A stretch of 64,000 bases of DNA from Amycolatopsis suaedae (GTDB taxonomy: Bacteria > Actinomycetota > Actinomycetes > Mycobacteriales > Pseudonocardiaceae), in the NCBI RefSeq assembly GCF_004214935.1, contig NZ_SFCC01000010.1:268776-332775 (forward strand), given 5' to 3'. Under the pieces are notes generated by a model that worked only from the letters and a program-made list of their open reading frames with translations, searched no databases and was not told the origin of the DNA. This document shows positions 8,585-16,587 of this stretch, piece by piece. Every line of letters begins with the position of its first letter. The first letter of the stretch is position 1. A program made the position numbers and the translations under genes.

Positions 8585-9712
8585 ATGAGGAAACACGTCT
8601 ATCGCGTCGTCGCGGGAATGCTCGTCGCCGCCACCCTGGTGACGGCCCTGGCGACGCCAGCCGCCGCCACCGACCGGCCGACCCGGGTGCGTGCCGCACT
8701 GGACCGGCTGCTGCGGGAGGGCTTTCCGGGCGCGGTCGCCTACATCCGCGACGGGGAGCGGGTGGACCGGATGGCGGCGGGCGTCGCCGACCTGGCCACC
8801 GGCGAACCGGCCACTCCGGAGCACCGCTTCCGGACCGCCAGCAACACCAAGGCGTTCACCGCGACGGTCCTGCTGCAGCTGGAGGGCGAGGGTGCGTTGT
8901 CGCTGGACGACACCGTGGAACGCTGGCTGCCCGGCGTGGTCAGGGGCAACGGCCACGCCGGCAGCCGCATCACGCTGCGTCAGCTGCTGAATCACACCAG
9001 CGGGGTATACGACCCGGCGACCACGCACGAGTTCTTCCGGCCGTACCTCCAGGAAAAGCGCTGGTGGCACGTGATCCGGCCGCGCGAGGTGGTGCGCAGG
9101 GCCATGCTGCACGAGCCGTACTTCCCACCCGGAACGCCGGGCAAGGTCAAGTACTCCAACACGAACTACCTGCTCGCCGGCCTGGTCATCGAGAAGGTGA
9201 CCGGACGTCCGGCCCACGTCGAGATCGACCGGCGCATCCTGCGGCCGCTGGAGCTGACCGAGACTGACTTCCCCATCATCGACCCGACACTGCACGGCAG
9301 GCACCTGCGTGGCTACGACCTGGCCGATCCGCCCAACGACCACACGGTGTTCAGCCCGTCCTACGACTGGACGGCGGGCGCCATCGTGTCCACAGTGGAC
9401 GATCTGGCGACGTTTCACCGCGCACTGCTCGGCGGGAAGCTGCTGAAGCCCGCCCAGCAGGCGAAGCTGACCGAGGTCGCCGGGAACTACGGCCTTGGCG
9501 TGGAACGCGCGCCGCTGCCCTGCGGTACGGCATGGGGCAACAACGGTTCCGGCCCCGGCTACTACTCGTTCTCGCTGACCAGTCAGGACGGCCAGCGGCA
9601 GATCGTGCTGGCGCTGAACCGGTTCGATCTGAGCAGGGACCTCGACGGGAAGCAGGCCGTCCCGGGCGACCTGCTCGCGCCGCTGGACGCACTCGGGGCC
9701 GCCCTGTGCTGA
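8585..9712 (+). CDS. Secreted serine hydrolase, S12 / beta-lactamase-like
   Basis: 375-residue exported enzyme of the class C beta-lactamase/D,D-peptidase superfamily (family S12). A signal peptide ends near AAAT (about residue 29). The catalytic motifs are present: SxxK as S86-N-T-K89 and YxN as Y190-S-N192; the third motif is probably the GNNGSGPG region near residue 320. HTSG (137-140) is also typical. Expected activity is D-alanyl-D-alanine carboxypeptidase or esterase acting on the wall. No Shine-Dalgarno is obvious before the ATG at 8585. The gene diverges from the LytS-like kinase over a 121-base gap. Confidence 0.85.
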   Translation: MRKHVYRVVAGMLVAATLVTALATPAAATDRPTRVRAALDRLLREGFPGAVAYIRDGERVDRMAAGVADLATGEPATPEHRFRTASNTKAFTATVLLQLEGEGALSLDDTVERWLPGVVRGNGHAGSRITLRQLLNHTSGVYDPATTHEFFRPYLQEKRWWHVIRPREVVRRAMLHEPYFPPGTPGKVKYSNTNYLLAGLVIEKVTGRPAHVEIDRRILRPLELTETDFPIIDPTLHGRHLRGYDLADPPNDHTVFSPSYDWTAGAIVSTVDDLATFHRALLGGKLLKPAQQAKLTEVAGNYGLGVERAPLPCGTAWGNNGSGPGYYSFSLTSQDGQRQIVLALNRFDLSRDLDGKQAVPGDLLAPLDALGAALC

Positions 9713-9718
9713 GGGCCG

Positions 9719-10570
9719 CTACTTCAGCAGGCGGGACATCCGCCGGTCGGCAAGCGGCTTGCCGCCGGTCTGACAGGTCGGGCAGTACTGGAACGACTTG
9801 TCGGTGAAGGAGATCTCCCGGACCGTGTCACCACACACCGGGCAGGGCAGGCCGGTCCGGGCGTGCACCCGCAGGCCGGACCGCTTCTCGCCCTTCAGCC
9901 GCGCGGCGTCCTGACCGACCGAGCGGGACACCGCGTCGGTGAGCACCTCACGCATGGCCTCGGCCAGCCGGTCCAGTGCGTCGTCGCCCAGCTTGCCCGC
10001 GGTGGCGTAGGGCGACAGCCGTGCCGCGTGCATGATCTCGTCGGAGTAGGCGTTGCCGATCCCGGCGATCAGCGACTGGTCGGTCAGCGCCGTCTTCAGC
10101 CGCTCGGTGCGCCCGGCGAACAGCTCGGCCAGCCGCGTCCGGTCGACCCCGAGCGCGTCCGGGCCCAGCCTGGCGATGCTCGGCACCGTCGCCGGGTCCT
10201 CGACGATCCATACCGCCAGGCCCTTCTTGGTGCCGGCCTCGGTCAGATCGAACCCCGGGCCGTCCAGGTGCACCCGCAACGCGATCGGGCCCTTGCCCGG
10301 CCGTGGCGGCGCGGGCGCCAGCGAGTCCGACCAGCGCAGCCAGCCCGCCCGGGCCAGGTGGGTGACCAGGTGCAGGCCGTCGCAGTCCAGGTCGAGGTGC
10401 TTGCCGAACCGCGCGGCCGTGCTGACCTGCCTGCCGTGCAACTCGGTCCAGGCCGGGCTGACGGTCTTGAGCACCGTCATCGAGGCCACGTCGACCCGCG
10501 TCACCGTCCGGCCGGCGGCGTTCTGCCGCAGGTGGTGGGCGAGGGCTTCGACCTCGGGCAGTTCGGGCAC
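9719..10570 (-). CDS. Fpg/Nei-family DNA glycosylase
   Basis: 283-residue DNA repair enzyme of the formamidopyrimidine/endonuclease VIII family, which excises oxidised bases and cuts the abasic site. The start is the GTG at 10570, because the encoded protein then begins (M)PELPEVEAL, with P2 the Schiff-base nucleophile and E3 essential. A helix-two-turn-helix lies near GIGNAYSDEI. The C-terminal zinc finger is complete (C243, C246, C263, C266), ending in the basic stretch after it. It is divergent enough from textbook MutM that substrate preference (8-oxoG or oxidised pyrimidines) cannot be told. The membrane-protein gene upstream ends 5 bases away, so they form an operon. Confidence 0.92.
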   Translation of the reverse strand: MPELPEVEALAHHLRQNAAGRTVTRVDVASMTVLKTVSPAWTELHGRQVSTAARFGKHLDLDCDGLHLVTHLARAGWLRWSDSLAPAPPRPGKGPIALRVHLDGPGFDLTEAGTKKGLAVWIVEDPATVPSIARLGPDALGVDRTRLAELFAGRTERLKTALTDQSLIAGIGNAYSDEIMHAARLSPYATAGKLGDDALDRLAEAMREVLTDAVSRSVGQDAARLKGEKRSGLRVHARTGLPCPVCGDTVREISFTDKSFQYCPTCQTGGKPLADRRMSRLLK

Positions 10571-10575
10571 GGTTC

Positions 10576-11061
10576 CTACTTCACCGGGGCCAGCGGGCCG
10601 TCGAAGTCGGGCAGCGAGTGCTTCTGGATGCTCTTGGCGATGCGGTTCATCTCCCCGCGCACGCTGAACAGCCCGCGGACCGTGCCCACCCAGCGCTCGG
10701 ACGGCCGGTCGCCGGTCGGGTCGCCGTCGGTCTCCGCGACGACCGTCCACGGCCTGCGCAGCACCCAGCGCAGCGGGAAGAACAGGACCAGCAACAGCAG
10801 GGCCAGCAGCACCCACGACGGAACCACCACGTCGGCCGGCCGCCAGGCGATCAGGACCACCACCAGGGCGAACGTGACCACCAGCATCGCGATGCCCGGC
10901 GCGTAGCTGCCCGCGGCGTCGTGTTCGAAGTCGTCTGCCGTGGCCGGCTGCCGCCACTCCAGCGTGCTGCGGAGTACCCACTCCCGCCCGTCCGGACCCT
11001 GCACGCGCCGGTTCATTCCTCGGGCCTCCACCGCGAAAACAGTGCCGACTAGGTCGTCCAT
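10576..11061 (-). CDS. Hypothetical membrane protein upstream of the DNA glycosylase
   Basis: 161 residues, starting at the ATG at 11061. A soluble N-terminal segment of about 50 residues is followed by two adjacent hydrophobic helices (about 54-75 and 80-101), then a basic turn (RWVLRRPW) and a soluble C-terminal region of about 60 residues. I do not recognise the family. It is separated from the DNA glycosylase gene by only 5 bases, so co-transcription is likely, though no functional link is evident. Confidence 0.7.
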   Translation of the reverse strand: MDDLVGTVFAVEARGMNRRVQGPDGREWVLRSTLEWRQPATADDFEHDAAGSYAPGIAMLVVTFALVVVLIAWRPADVVVPSWVLLALLLLVLFFPLRWVLRRPWTVVAETDGDPTGDRPSERWVGTVRGLFSVRGEMNRIAKSIQKHSLPDFDGPLAPVK

Positions 11062-11133
11062 CACCGTACCGCGAGCGCAGGTCACAACGCGAGACCGGAA
11101 CGTAGCCCCGTGATCACCCTCGGTGTTCGATTG

Positions 11134-12537
11134 TCAGCAGGGTGTTCGCACGGTGGTGGTCGGACACGACTCGGTCGGCGACTCCGGTGACGACGTCGAC
11201 GTCGGGTCGGTCGTGGATTCGGTCGTCGGCATCGTCTCCGGCACCTCCGACGTCATCGGCTCCGTCTCGGACGTCGTGCCGACGCCCTCGCTCGGGTCGA
11301 TGCGCGGAGTCCCCTCCTCGGGGGTCTCCCGGGGTGCGGTCGGCTGGGGCGACTCGCCGGGCACGGATGCGACGCCGGACGCCTCGCTGGGCAGCGTGAC
11401 ACCTCGCTCGGCGGGCAGCCTGCCGCCGTCACGCTGCCGTGGCACCACCGCGTCCAACGCCTGCCCGTACAGGTGACCGGTGGCCACCACCGGCTCGGCC
11501 GGCGCGGGCGGCTCGGGTGGCCGCGGCGGTGTCAGCGCGACCGTCAGCTCGGTGCCGCCGTTGTGGCTGGGCAGGCCGAGCGGCACGGTCGCTTCCGTGT
11601 CGAACACGATCGGACCGACCGCGGCACCGAACGCACCGGCTGCCGCCGTCGACGCCACGGCGATGCCGACCTTGACCTTCGACCCCACCACCAGGCTCTT
11701 CAGCCCGGCGAACAGGCTGCTCACCGCACTGGACAGGCCGCCCTTCGTGGCCACCTCGGCGACCGGCACCAGCACCGCGAGCACCCCGGCGTGCGCCCGC
11801 AGCGACGAGCACACCTCACGCAACTCGTCGGCCGTCGCCCGGCACGACGAGCAGCCCATCAGGTGCGCGCGGATCCGGCGGGCCTCCGCGCCGGTGACGC
11901 TGCCTGCCGTGTAGCCGCCGAGCTTCTCCACCACCGCCCGGCAACCGTCCGCCCCGCGGTGCACCGACAGGTGAGCCTGCAGGTACGCGGCCCGCAGCCC
12001 CTGACGGGCCCGGCGGGCCAGGGCGGCCGTCGCGTTCGCGCTCAACCCGAAATGCGGTGCCACCACGGCGGGCTGCTCGCCCTCGACCTCGGTCTGCCAC
12101 AGCACCGTGCGCCAGCGCTCCGGCAGGCTGGTGAACGCCCTGGTGATCAGCGTGTGCTCGGCCGTCCGGGCATGCGCGTCCGAACCGGCGCCGACCCGTG
12201 TGCTCAGCTCGTCCTCGGAGACCGGCACGTCCCTGCGCGCGCCGCTCCACTCCCAGGACACCCGCCGGGCGACGGTCAGCAGGTAGGCCCGCACGCTGTC
12301 GCGTGGCCCGGATCCGCGGCGCAGCGCCTGCAGCACCCGGAAGAACGTCTCGGCCGTGATGTCCTCGGCCTCCGACCGGTCCGACGCCAGGCCGAGGGCC
12401 AGCCTGCGAACAGCCGCGGCATGGGCCTCGAACAGCTCGCCGAACGCCGCGTCCTCACCGTCGCGCAGGCGTCTCAGCAGGGCGGCCTCGCCGGAACCAC
12501 CCAGCGCAGGATGCGGCGTCGTACTCTGCTCGGTCAT
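11134..12537 (-). CDS. ECF sigma factor fused to zinc-finger membrane anti-sigma-like tail
   Basis: 467 residues. Residues about 15-190 are an ECF sigma factor: region 2 (FGELFEAHAAAVRRLALGL, then EDITAETFFRVLQ) and region 4 (LPERWRTVLWQ... with an HTH). Directly after comes an anti-sigma zinc finger (H225-x3-C229-x2-C232 plus C243), then a hydrophobic helix (about 288-310) and a 155-residue Pro/Thr/Ser-rich tail predicted outside the cell. The polypeptide thus carries regulator and antagonist in one chain, as known for some actinobacterial ECF groups. Signal release would need proteolysis or a conformational change. ATG at 12537 with GGGAGGTG upstream. No separate anti-sigma gene lies beside it. 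Confidence 0.85.
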   Translation of the reverse strand: MTEQSTTPHPALGGSGEAALLRRLRDGEDAAFGELFEAHAAAVRRLALGLASDRSEAEDITAETFFRVLQALRRGSGPRDSVRAYLLTVARRVSWEWSGARRDVPVSEDELSTRVGAGSDAHARTAEHTLITRAFTSLPERWRTVLWQTEVEGEQPAVVAPHFGLSANATAALARRARQGLRAAYLQAHLSVHRGADGCRAVVEKLGGYTAGSVTGAEARRIRAHLMGCSSCRATADELREVCSSLRAHAGVLAVLVPVAEVATKGGLSSAVSSLFAGLKSLVVGSKVKVGIAVASTAAAGAFGAAVGPIVFDTEATVPLGLPSHNGGTELTVALTPPRPPEPPAPAEPVVATGHLYGQALDAVVPRQRDGGRLPAERGVTLPSEASGVASVPGESPQPTAPRETPEEGTPRIDPSEGVGTTSETEPMTSEVPETMPTTESTTDPTSTSSPESPTESCPTTTVRTPC

Positions 12538-12660
12538 CCCGCCAGGCACCTCCCGACCGACGCTAATCCGTTCGGTTGAATGTGCACACCATACGGAGCC
12601 CACACGTCCCCGTCACCCCCTGTGCGCCAAGAGTAACCGCTGCGCCACCGTCCGGGTGGG

Positions 12661-12690
12661 TGTGAAGCGTCCGAGCGGCCGGGTATAGAC
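12661..12690 (+). promoter_or_regulatory. Putative promoter of tRNA-Gly
   Basis: A TATAGA box (12684-12689) lies 17 bases after TGTGAA (12661-12666), about 32 bases before the mature tRNA 5' end. The -10 is close to consensus and the -35 is partial. Position and spacing suit transcription of the tRNA alone. Confidence 0.5.
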
Positions 12691-12720
12691 TGTGCTCCGC
12701 ACCGGGAAACCGGAGCAAGT

Positions 12721-12793
12721 GCGGATGTAGCGCAGCTGGTAGCGCATCACCTTGCCAAGGTGAGGGTCGCGGGTTCGAATCCCGTCATCCGCT
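12721..12793 (+). tRNA. tRNA-Gly (anticodon GCC)
   Basis: A complete cloverleaf can be folded by eye. The acceptor GCGGATG (12721-12727) pairs with CATCCGC (12786-12792). The D arm is GCGC/GCGC, the anticodon stem is TCACC/GGTGA with loop TTGCCAA (anticodon GCC at 12754-12756), and the T arm is GCGGG-TTCGAAT-CCCGT. The discriminator base is T and no CCA is encoded. GCC reads GGC and GGT, the main glycine codons in such a genome. Confidence 0.97.
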
Positions 12794-13109
12794 CGTCGCG
12801 GCGAAGTCTGTTCGAGCTTCGCTCTCACCCCGGCTCCCTCGCCATCGCCTCTGGGGGCCGAGCCCCCAGACCCCCACGGTGCTTGCTCCTTCTGACACGG
12901 CGTGGTTGGGTTTTCGGTTCACCAGCTTTCTGTGGTCCCTTTGGGCTGTTTTGCTCTCACCCTGTGATAATTCGAAGAACTGCTGGTAGCGGTTCTACTA
13001 ATGGACTGGACCATGTGGGGTCTTGGTCTAGACCACGTGACGGGGGTCACTTTAGACTCGCTTTGCCGCCGTGTTTGTCTCCTCCGCCCGTCTTTATTGG
13101 AGTCCTTCA
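12794..13109. other. 316-base non-coding leader between tRNA-Gly and the LPMO gene
   Basis: No credible gene. It contains a T-rich stretch after the tRNA that may end its transcription, and a possible promoter with GATAAT at 12966-12971 and TTGGGC at 12941-12946 (19-base spacer). An imperfect inverted repeat AGAAC...GTTCT (12976-12996) and two DasR-like sites (13002-13035) follow. The LPMO Shine-Dalgarno is GGAG near 13099. Confidence 0.6.
13002..13035. promoter_or_regulatory. Tandem DasR-like (dre) operators before the chitin-active LPMO
   Basis: The perfect palindrome TGGTCTAGACCA at 13024-13035 is the core of the dre site bound by the GlcNAc-responsive GntR repressor DasR. A second copy, TGGACTGGACCA (10 of 12 identical), lies at 13002-13013, exactly 22 bases or two helical turns upstream. 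Paired 12-base repeats of this kind are established in Streptomyces chitinase promoters. Chitin/GlcNAc control of the LPMO is therefore well supported. Confidence 0.82.
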
Positions 13110-13703
13110 ATGGCAACGAAGCTGATCAAGAGACTCGCCGCGGTCGCCGCCCTCGCGGTCACCGCACCCCTGCTGTTCGCCGGCGTCGCCTCCGGTCACG
13201 GCTACACGACGAACGCCCCCAGCCGCTCCTACAACTGCAAGACCGGCGCCGCCCAGAACTGCGGCCCCGTCCAGTGGGATCCACACAGCATCGAAGGCCC
13301 GAAGGGCTTCCCGGCAGCCGGCCCCGCGAACGGCAAGATCTGCGCGGGCGGCCTGTCCCAGTTCGCCCAGCTCGACGACCCCCGCGGCGGCAACTGGCCA
13401 GCCAAGCAGGTTTCCAGCGGCAGCTTCACGTTCACCTGGACGCTGACCGCGCCGCACGCGACCACGTCGTTCCGCTACTTCATCACCCGCAACGGCTGGA
13501 ACCCGTCGGCTCCGCTGACCCGGGCCCAGCTCGAGTCGCAGCCGTTCTACACGGTGCCGTTCAACGGCGCGCGTCCCGGCTTCAACGTCTCGCACACGGG
13601 GCAGCTGCCCTCCGGCAAGTCCGGCAGGCACCTGATCCTCGCCGTCTGGGACATCGCCGACACCGGGAACGCCTTCTACCAGTGCGCTGACGTCACCTTC
13701 TGA
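13110..13703 (+). CDS. Secreted lytic polysaccharide monooxygenase, AA10 (chitin-active type)
   Basis: 197-residue exported copper enzyme that oxidatively cleaves crystalline polysaccharide. The signal peptide ends VASG, so the mature protein begins with H30, which forms the copper histidine brace with H116 (TAPHATTS); F189 in NAFYQCADV is the usual axial residue. The HGY start and length (~168 mature residues, one domain) are those of small chitin-active AA10 enzymes (old CBM33). ATG at 13110 after GGAG. The two dre-like operators upstream support a chitin substrate and DasR repression. The gene is monocistronic, ending before a strong convergent hairpin. Confidence 0.95.
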   Translation: MATKLIKRLAAVAALAVTAPLLFAGVASGHGYTTNAPSRSYNCKTGAAQNCGPVQWDPHSIEGPKGFPAAGPANGKICAGGLSQFAQLDDPRGGNWPAKQVSSGSFTFTWTLTAPHATTSFRYFITRNGWNPSAPLTRAQLESQPFYTVPFNGARPGFNVSHTGQLPSGKSGRHLILAVWDIADTGNAFYQCADVTF

Positions 13704-13707
13704 TCAT

Positions 13708-13753
13708 CCGGGCCGAGCCGGTCTGCCACCCTGCAGCGGCCGGTTCGGCCCGG
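13708..13753. terminator. Bidirectional hairpin terminator between LPMO and Imm7-like gene
   Basis: 14-base arms (13708-13721 and 13740-13753) pair with one G/A mismatch around an 18-base loop. It starts 4 bases after the LPMO stop and ends 3 bases before the end of the convergent gene. There is no T-tract, as is common for actinobacterial terminators. Confidence 0.75.
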
Positions 13754-13756
13754 CCC

Positions 13757-14164
13757 TCACGCGTCCGCGTAGACGTCCTCGAGGATCGTCGGCACCACCG
13801 GGGTGAGGAACGGATCGGCCCGCTCGGTCACCTGCCCCCTGGCCATCCGGTAGACCCGGAACTCGTTGTCGTGCCCGAAATCCTCGTCGTCGAGCACGTA
13901 GAGCAGCCCGTACGAACCGGGTGCCAGCTCCCCCACCCTGGCGAACAGCCGGATCAGCTCGGGGCCCAGCGTGCTCGGCCGCTTCAGCACGCCACCGAGA
14001 TGCAGCACCGGCACGCCGTTCGCCCAGCGCAGGTCGACGAGGCCCGGCGCGGCGAACTCGCGCACCAGCCGGCCGACCCGTTCGACAGCGCGGTCCAGCA
14101 GGCCGTCCGGCTCGCTTTCGTCGGCGCTCACCTGGATGGTCACCCAGCCGTGATACTCGTACAT
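13757..14164 (-). CDS. Imm7-like immunity family protein
   Basis: 135 residues beginning MYEYHGWVTI, a start typical of the immunity protein 7 (Imm7) family found beside polymorphic toxins. Mixed alpha/beta content, no signal peptide or membrane helix, so cytosolic. Conserved-looking features include LRWANG, LYVLDDED and the C-terminal RADPFLTP. No toxin gene is recognisable on either side within the window, making this an orphan or a household member of the family. Family assignment rests on the N-terminal pattern and length and would be confirmed by a profile search. Confidence 0.65.
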   Translation of the reverse strand: MYEYHGWVTIQVSADESEPDGLLDRAVERVGRLVREFAAPGLVDLRWANGVPVLHLGGVLKRPSTLGPELIRLFARVGELAPGSYGLLYVLDDEDFGHDNEFRVYRMARGQVTERADPFLTPVVPTILEDVYADA

Positions 14165-14196
14165 GCGGGCAGCCTAGAACCGCCTTGTCGACACGA

Positions 14197-14493
14197 TCAG
14201 GCCGGTTCCTTGAACGGATCGTGTTCGGCGAGCAGCTTGTCCAGCCGGGCCTGGTCGACGCGGCTGGAGAGGTAGGTGTCCTCCTGCCGGTCCCGCACGC
14301 ACTTGGCGAGCGTGAACGCCGAGGTCACCGTGTAGAGCAGGCCGAGAGCGAGAAACGCCCGCACCCACGGGTCGACGGGCAACAGCGCCACACCGAGCGC
14401 CATGGCGACGACCGCGACGGCGAAGGAAATGGCCGCCTGCGCGAAGAACGCGCCGGTGGTGGACGAGGTCGAGGACATCGTTTTCGTGGACAT
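14197..14493 (-). CDS. YiaA/YiaB-like two-helix inner membrane protein
   Basis: 98 residues. A short Ser/Thr-rich N-terminus precedes two hydrophobic helices (about 14-38 and 44-64) separated by the short turn PVDPW, then a charged C-terminus (VRDRQEDTYLSSRVDQARLD). This is the YiaAB two-helix layout; function unknown. The start could be the ATG at 14493 (chosen, GGTGG upstream), 14511 or a later one at about residue 6. It is separated by over 100 bases from the DUF4190 gene upstream. Confidence 0.7.
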   Translation of the reverse strand: MSTKTMSSTSSTTGAFFAQAAISFAVAVVAMALGVALLPVDPWVRAFLALGLLYTVTSAFTLAKCVRDRQEDTYLSSRVDQARLDKLLAEHDPFKEPA

Positions 14494-14597
14494 GGTTCCA
14501 CCGTGCGACATCCGGGGCGATCAAGTCTTGAGTACGGCTACTCATTTAGAGGTCGCGCCGATAGGGGCGACCTCTTGAGATCACGAAAAACACGGAA

Positions 14598-14630
14598 CCC
14601 GCCCGGCGGCCCCCTCAACCACCGGGCGGG
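14598..14630 (-). terminator. Intrinsic terminator after the DUF4190 gene
   Basis: Inverted repeat CCCGCCCGG (14598-14606) and CCGGGCGGG (14622-14630) lies just past the stop at 14641 in the minus direction. It is followed on that strand by GTTCCGTGTTTTT. GC-rich stem plus T-run fits a Rho-independent terminator. Confidence 0.8.
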
Positions 14631-14640
14631 AAGACCCGGG

Positions 14641-15231
14641 CTACAGGCCCGTGCAGGCCACGACGGTGAACGCACCCGAACCGGTCTGGGTGTCGACGAC
14701 CTTGCCGTCGACGGTGATCTTGCAGGTCACCGTGCCGCCGTCCGGGCCGGTGGTGGCGGTCAGCAGGCCACCGGGAACCGGGCCCTTGTTCTGTACGTCC
14801 TTGCGCCACGGCAGCGTGGGAACGTCCTCGCTGAGCGGGTTGGTGCCCTCGCCGTAGGTCACGTCGACGGCGGCGGCGTCGCCGGTGAGTTCGTAGGTCA
14901 CGTTGGCCGTGCGGTTGAGTTCCTTGTCCACCTGGTCGACGGCGGCGTTGAACACGAACACCCAGAGGATGCAGACCGCCAGGCCCAGCACCGACACGAC
15001 GACGCCCGCGATGGACAGCCCCTTGTTGGTGGCCATCCCCTTCGCGGCCCTGGCGATGCCGAGCGCGCTGAAGATGATGCCGAGGATCACCAGCGGCCAG
15101 GCGACGACACCGACCACGGGGATCAGCGACGTCACCAGGCCGACGATGCCGAGGATGAAACCGGTGGTGCCGAAACCGTTGCGGGGCGGCTGCGGCGGCG
15201 CGACGGGCGGGTAGGGGATCTGCTGGGTCAC
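14641..15231 (-). CDS. DUF4190 membrane protein with C-terminal MmpS-like domain
   Basis: 196 residues. A Pro/Gln-rich N-terminus is followed by a DUF4190-type pair of glycine-rich helices (about 22-48 and 60-90, FILGIVGLVTSLIPVVG and SIAGVVVSVLGLAVC). An extracellular beta-rich domain (about 100-196) ends in TCKITVDGKVV...TVVACTG, a pattern shared with MmpS/transport-accessory proteins and holding two cysteines that may pair. The GTG at 15231 is chosen because GGAAAGGA lies upstream; a longer frame to 15579 reads through a non-coding leader. Function unknown; probably a surface-exposed small protein. It is divergent from the kinase gene at 15397. Confidence 0.75.
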   Translation of the reverse strand: MTQQIPYPPVAPPQPPRNGFGTTGFILGIVGLVTSLIPVVGVVAWPLVILGIIFSALGIARAAKGMATNKGLSIAGVVVSVLGLAVCILWVFVFNAAVDQVDKELNRTANVTYELTGDAAAVDVTYGEGTNPLSEDVPTLPWRKDVQNKGPVPGGLLTATTGPDGGTVTCKITVDGKVVDTQTGSGAFTVVACTGL

Positions 15232-15396
15232 GACTGGTCCTTTCCAATGGGGATGAGCGGATGCAACCAGCGACCCGGGCCTGTCCGCGTCGTCCGCGAC
15301 GCGGTGGCCGTTCAATCGAAAGTCGTAACCTCGGCGGCCCGAAAGCCGCCGAACCGCTGATGCCGAGGCCCCCCGCCGTGTCCGTACGCTGCGCGT

Positions 15397-16578
15397 ATGG
15401 GAAGACGTGTGCTCAGCGTGCTCACCACCGTTTTCGCGGTGGCCGCGTGCGTGATCAGCAGCTTCTACGTCTTCGGCGCGCACTACCACGTCCCCGGTGG
15501 CGACCTGGTGGCCACGTGGTGGACCACGCTGACCTTCCTGGCGAGCATCGGTGCGGCGGTGATGTTGTGCTGGCGGCACCGCTGGCCGACCGTCGTACTC
15601 GGCATCGCGCTGGTGCCGTCACTGCTGATGGTCTCCGACGCGCTGGCCGCGTTGATCGCGTTGGCGGCCTTCGCCGCCCACCGCCGCGACTGGCAGCTGG
15701 TGGTGGCTTCGCTCGCCGTCTACGCCGCCACCGCGCTGGCGGTGCTGCGTGACTTCGGCAGGCATCCGGATGTGACCGTCTTCGGCCGGTTCTTCAGCAC
15801 CGAGCCCGTGGCCGCCAAGGTGATCGGCACGCTGGTGATCGCCAGCTTCCTCACCGCGATCCCGCTCGCCGTCGGCGTGTGGCGTGGAATGCGCAAGGAC
15901 CTCACCGCGCGCGAGACGCGGGAACGGCAACTGCGCGAGGAAATGGCGCGGCGGCAGGAACGAACGCGCATCGCGCGGGAGATGCACGACGTGCTCGGCC
16001 ACCGGCTCACGTTGCTGTCGTTGCAGGCCGGCGCGCTGGAGGTGACCAACGGCGGTTCGGCCGACGTCGCCCGGACCGTGCGCACCACGGCCCGCCAGTC
16101 GCTGGACGACCTGCGGCAGGTGATCGGCGTGCTGCGCGACGGCGAGGGCGGTGCCGAGCAGGAGGACGCGCCGTCCGTCGCGCCCCAGCCGTCGCTGACC
16201 GACATCCCGGAACTGGTGGCAGGTGCCCGCCGCTCCGGGCTGACGGTGAACCTGACCGTCCTGCTGGAGGAGACCGCGGGTGCGCCGGCGCCGCTGGGCA
16301 CGGCGGCGTACCGGATCCTGCAGGAGGCGCTGACCAACGTGCTGCGGCACGCGCCGGGGCAGCCGACCGAGGTGAGCGTGCGCGGCGGCCCGGGCGCCGG
16401 GGTGACCATCGAGGTGGTCAATCCCTTGCCCGCCAAGGCATCCCCGTCGCCGGGTTCGGGTACCGGCCTGGCCGGGCTCGCCGAGCGGGCCGCGGTGGTG
16501 GGCGGCAACGTCACCGCGGGGCCGACCGACGACGGCTGGTTCGCCCTGCGCGCGGTCCTGCCCTGGGAGCGCGGCTAA
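15397..16578 (+). CDS. NarL-family sensor histidine kinase (HisKA_3)
   Basis: 393 residues. Five or so hydrophobic helices fill residues 5-165, with no large external loop, so it may sense a membrane signal. The HisKA_3 dimerisation domain has REMHDVLGHRL with phospho-acceptor H197; the HATPase domain (about 290-390) shows ILQEALTNVLRHA and GTGLAGLAER. Partner: the response regulator 9 bases downstream, which makes a standard two-component pair. The stimulus cannot be deduced. Confidence 0.9.
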   Translation: MGRRVLSVLTTVFAVAACVISSFYVFGAHYHVPGGDLVATWWTTLTFLASIGAAVMLCWRHRWPTVVLGIALVPSLLMVSDALAALIALAAFAAHRRDWQLVVASLAVYAATALAVLRDFGRHPDVTVFGRFFSTEPVAAKVIGTLVIASFLTAIPLAVGVWRGMRKDLTARETRERQLREEMARRQERTRIAREMHDVLGHRLTLLSLQAGALEVTNGGSADVARTVRTTARQSLDDLRQVIGVLRDGEGGAEQEDAPSVAPQPSLTDIPELVAGARRSGLTVNLTVLLEETAGAPAPLGTAAYRILQEALTNVLRHAPGQPTEVSVRGGPGAGVTIEVVNPLPAKASPSPGSGTGLAGLAERAAVVGGNVTAGPTDDGWFALRAVLPWERG

Positions 16579-16587
16579 TCTGACTCG

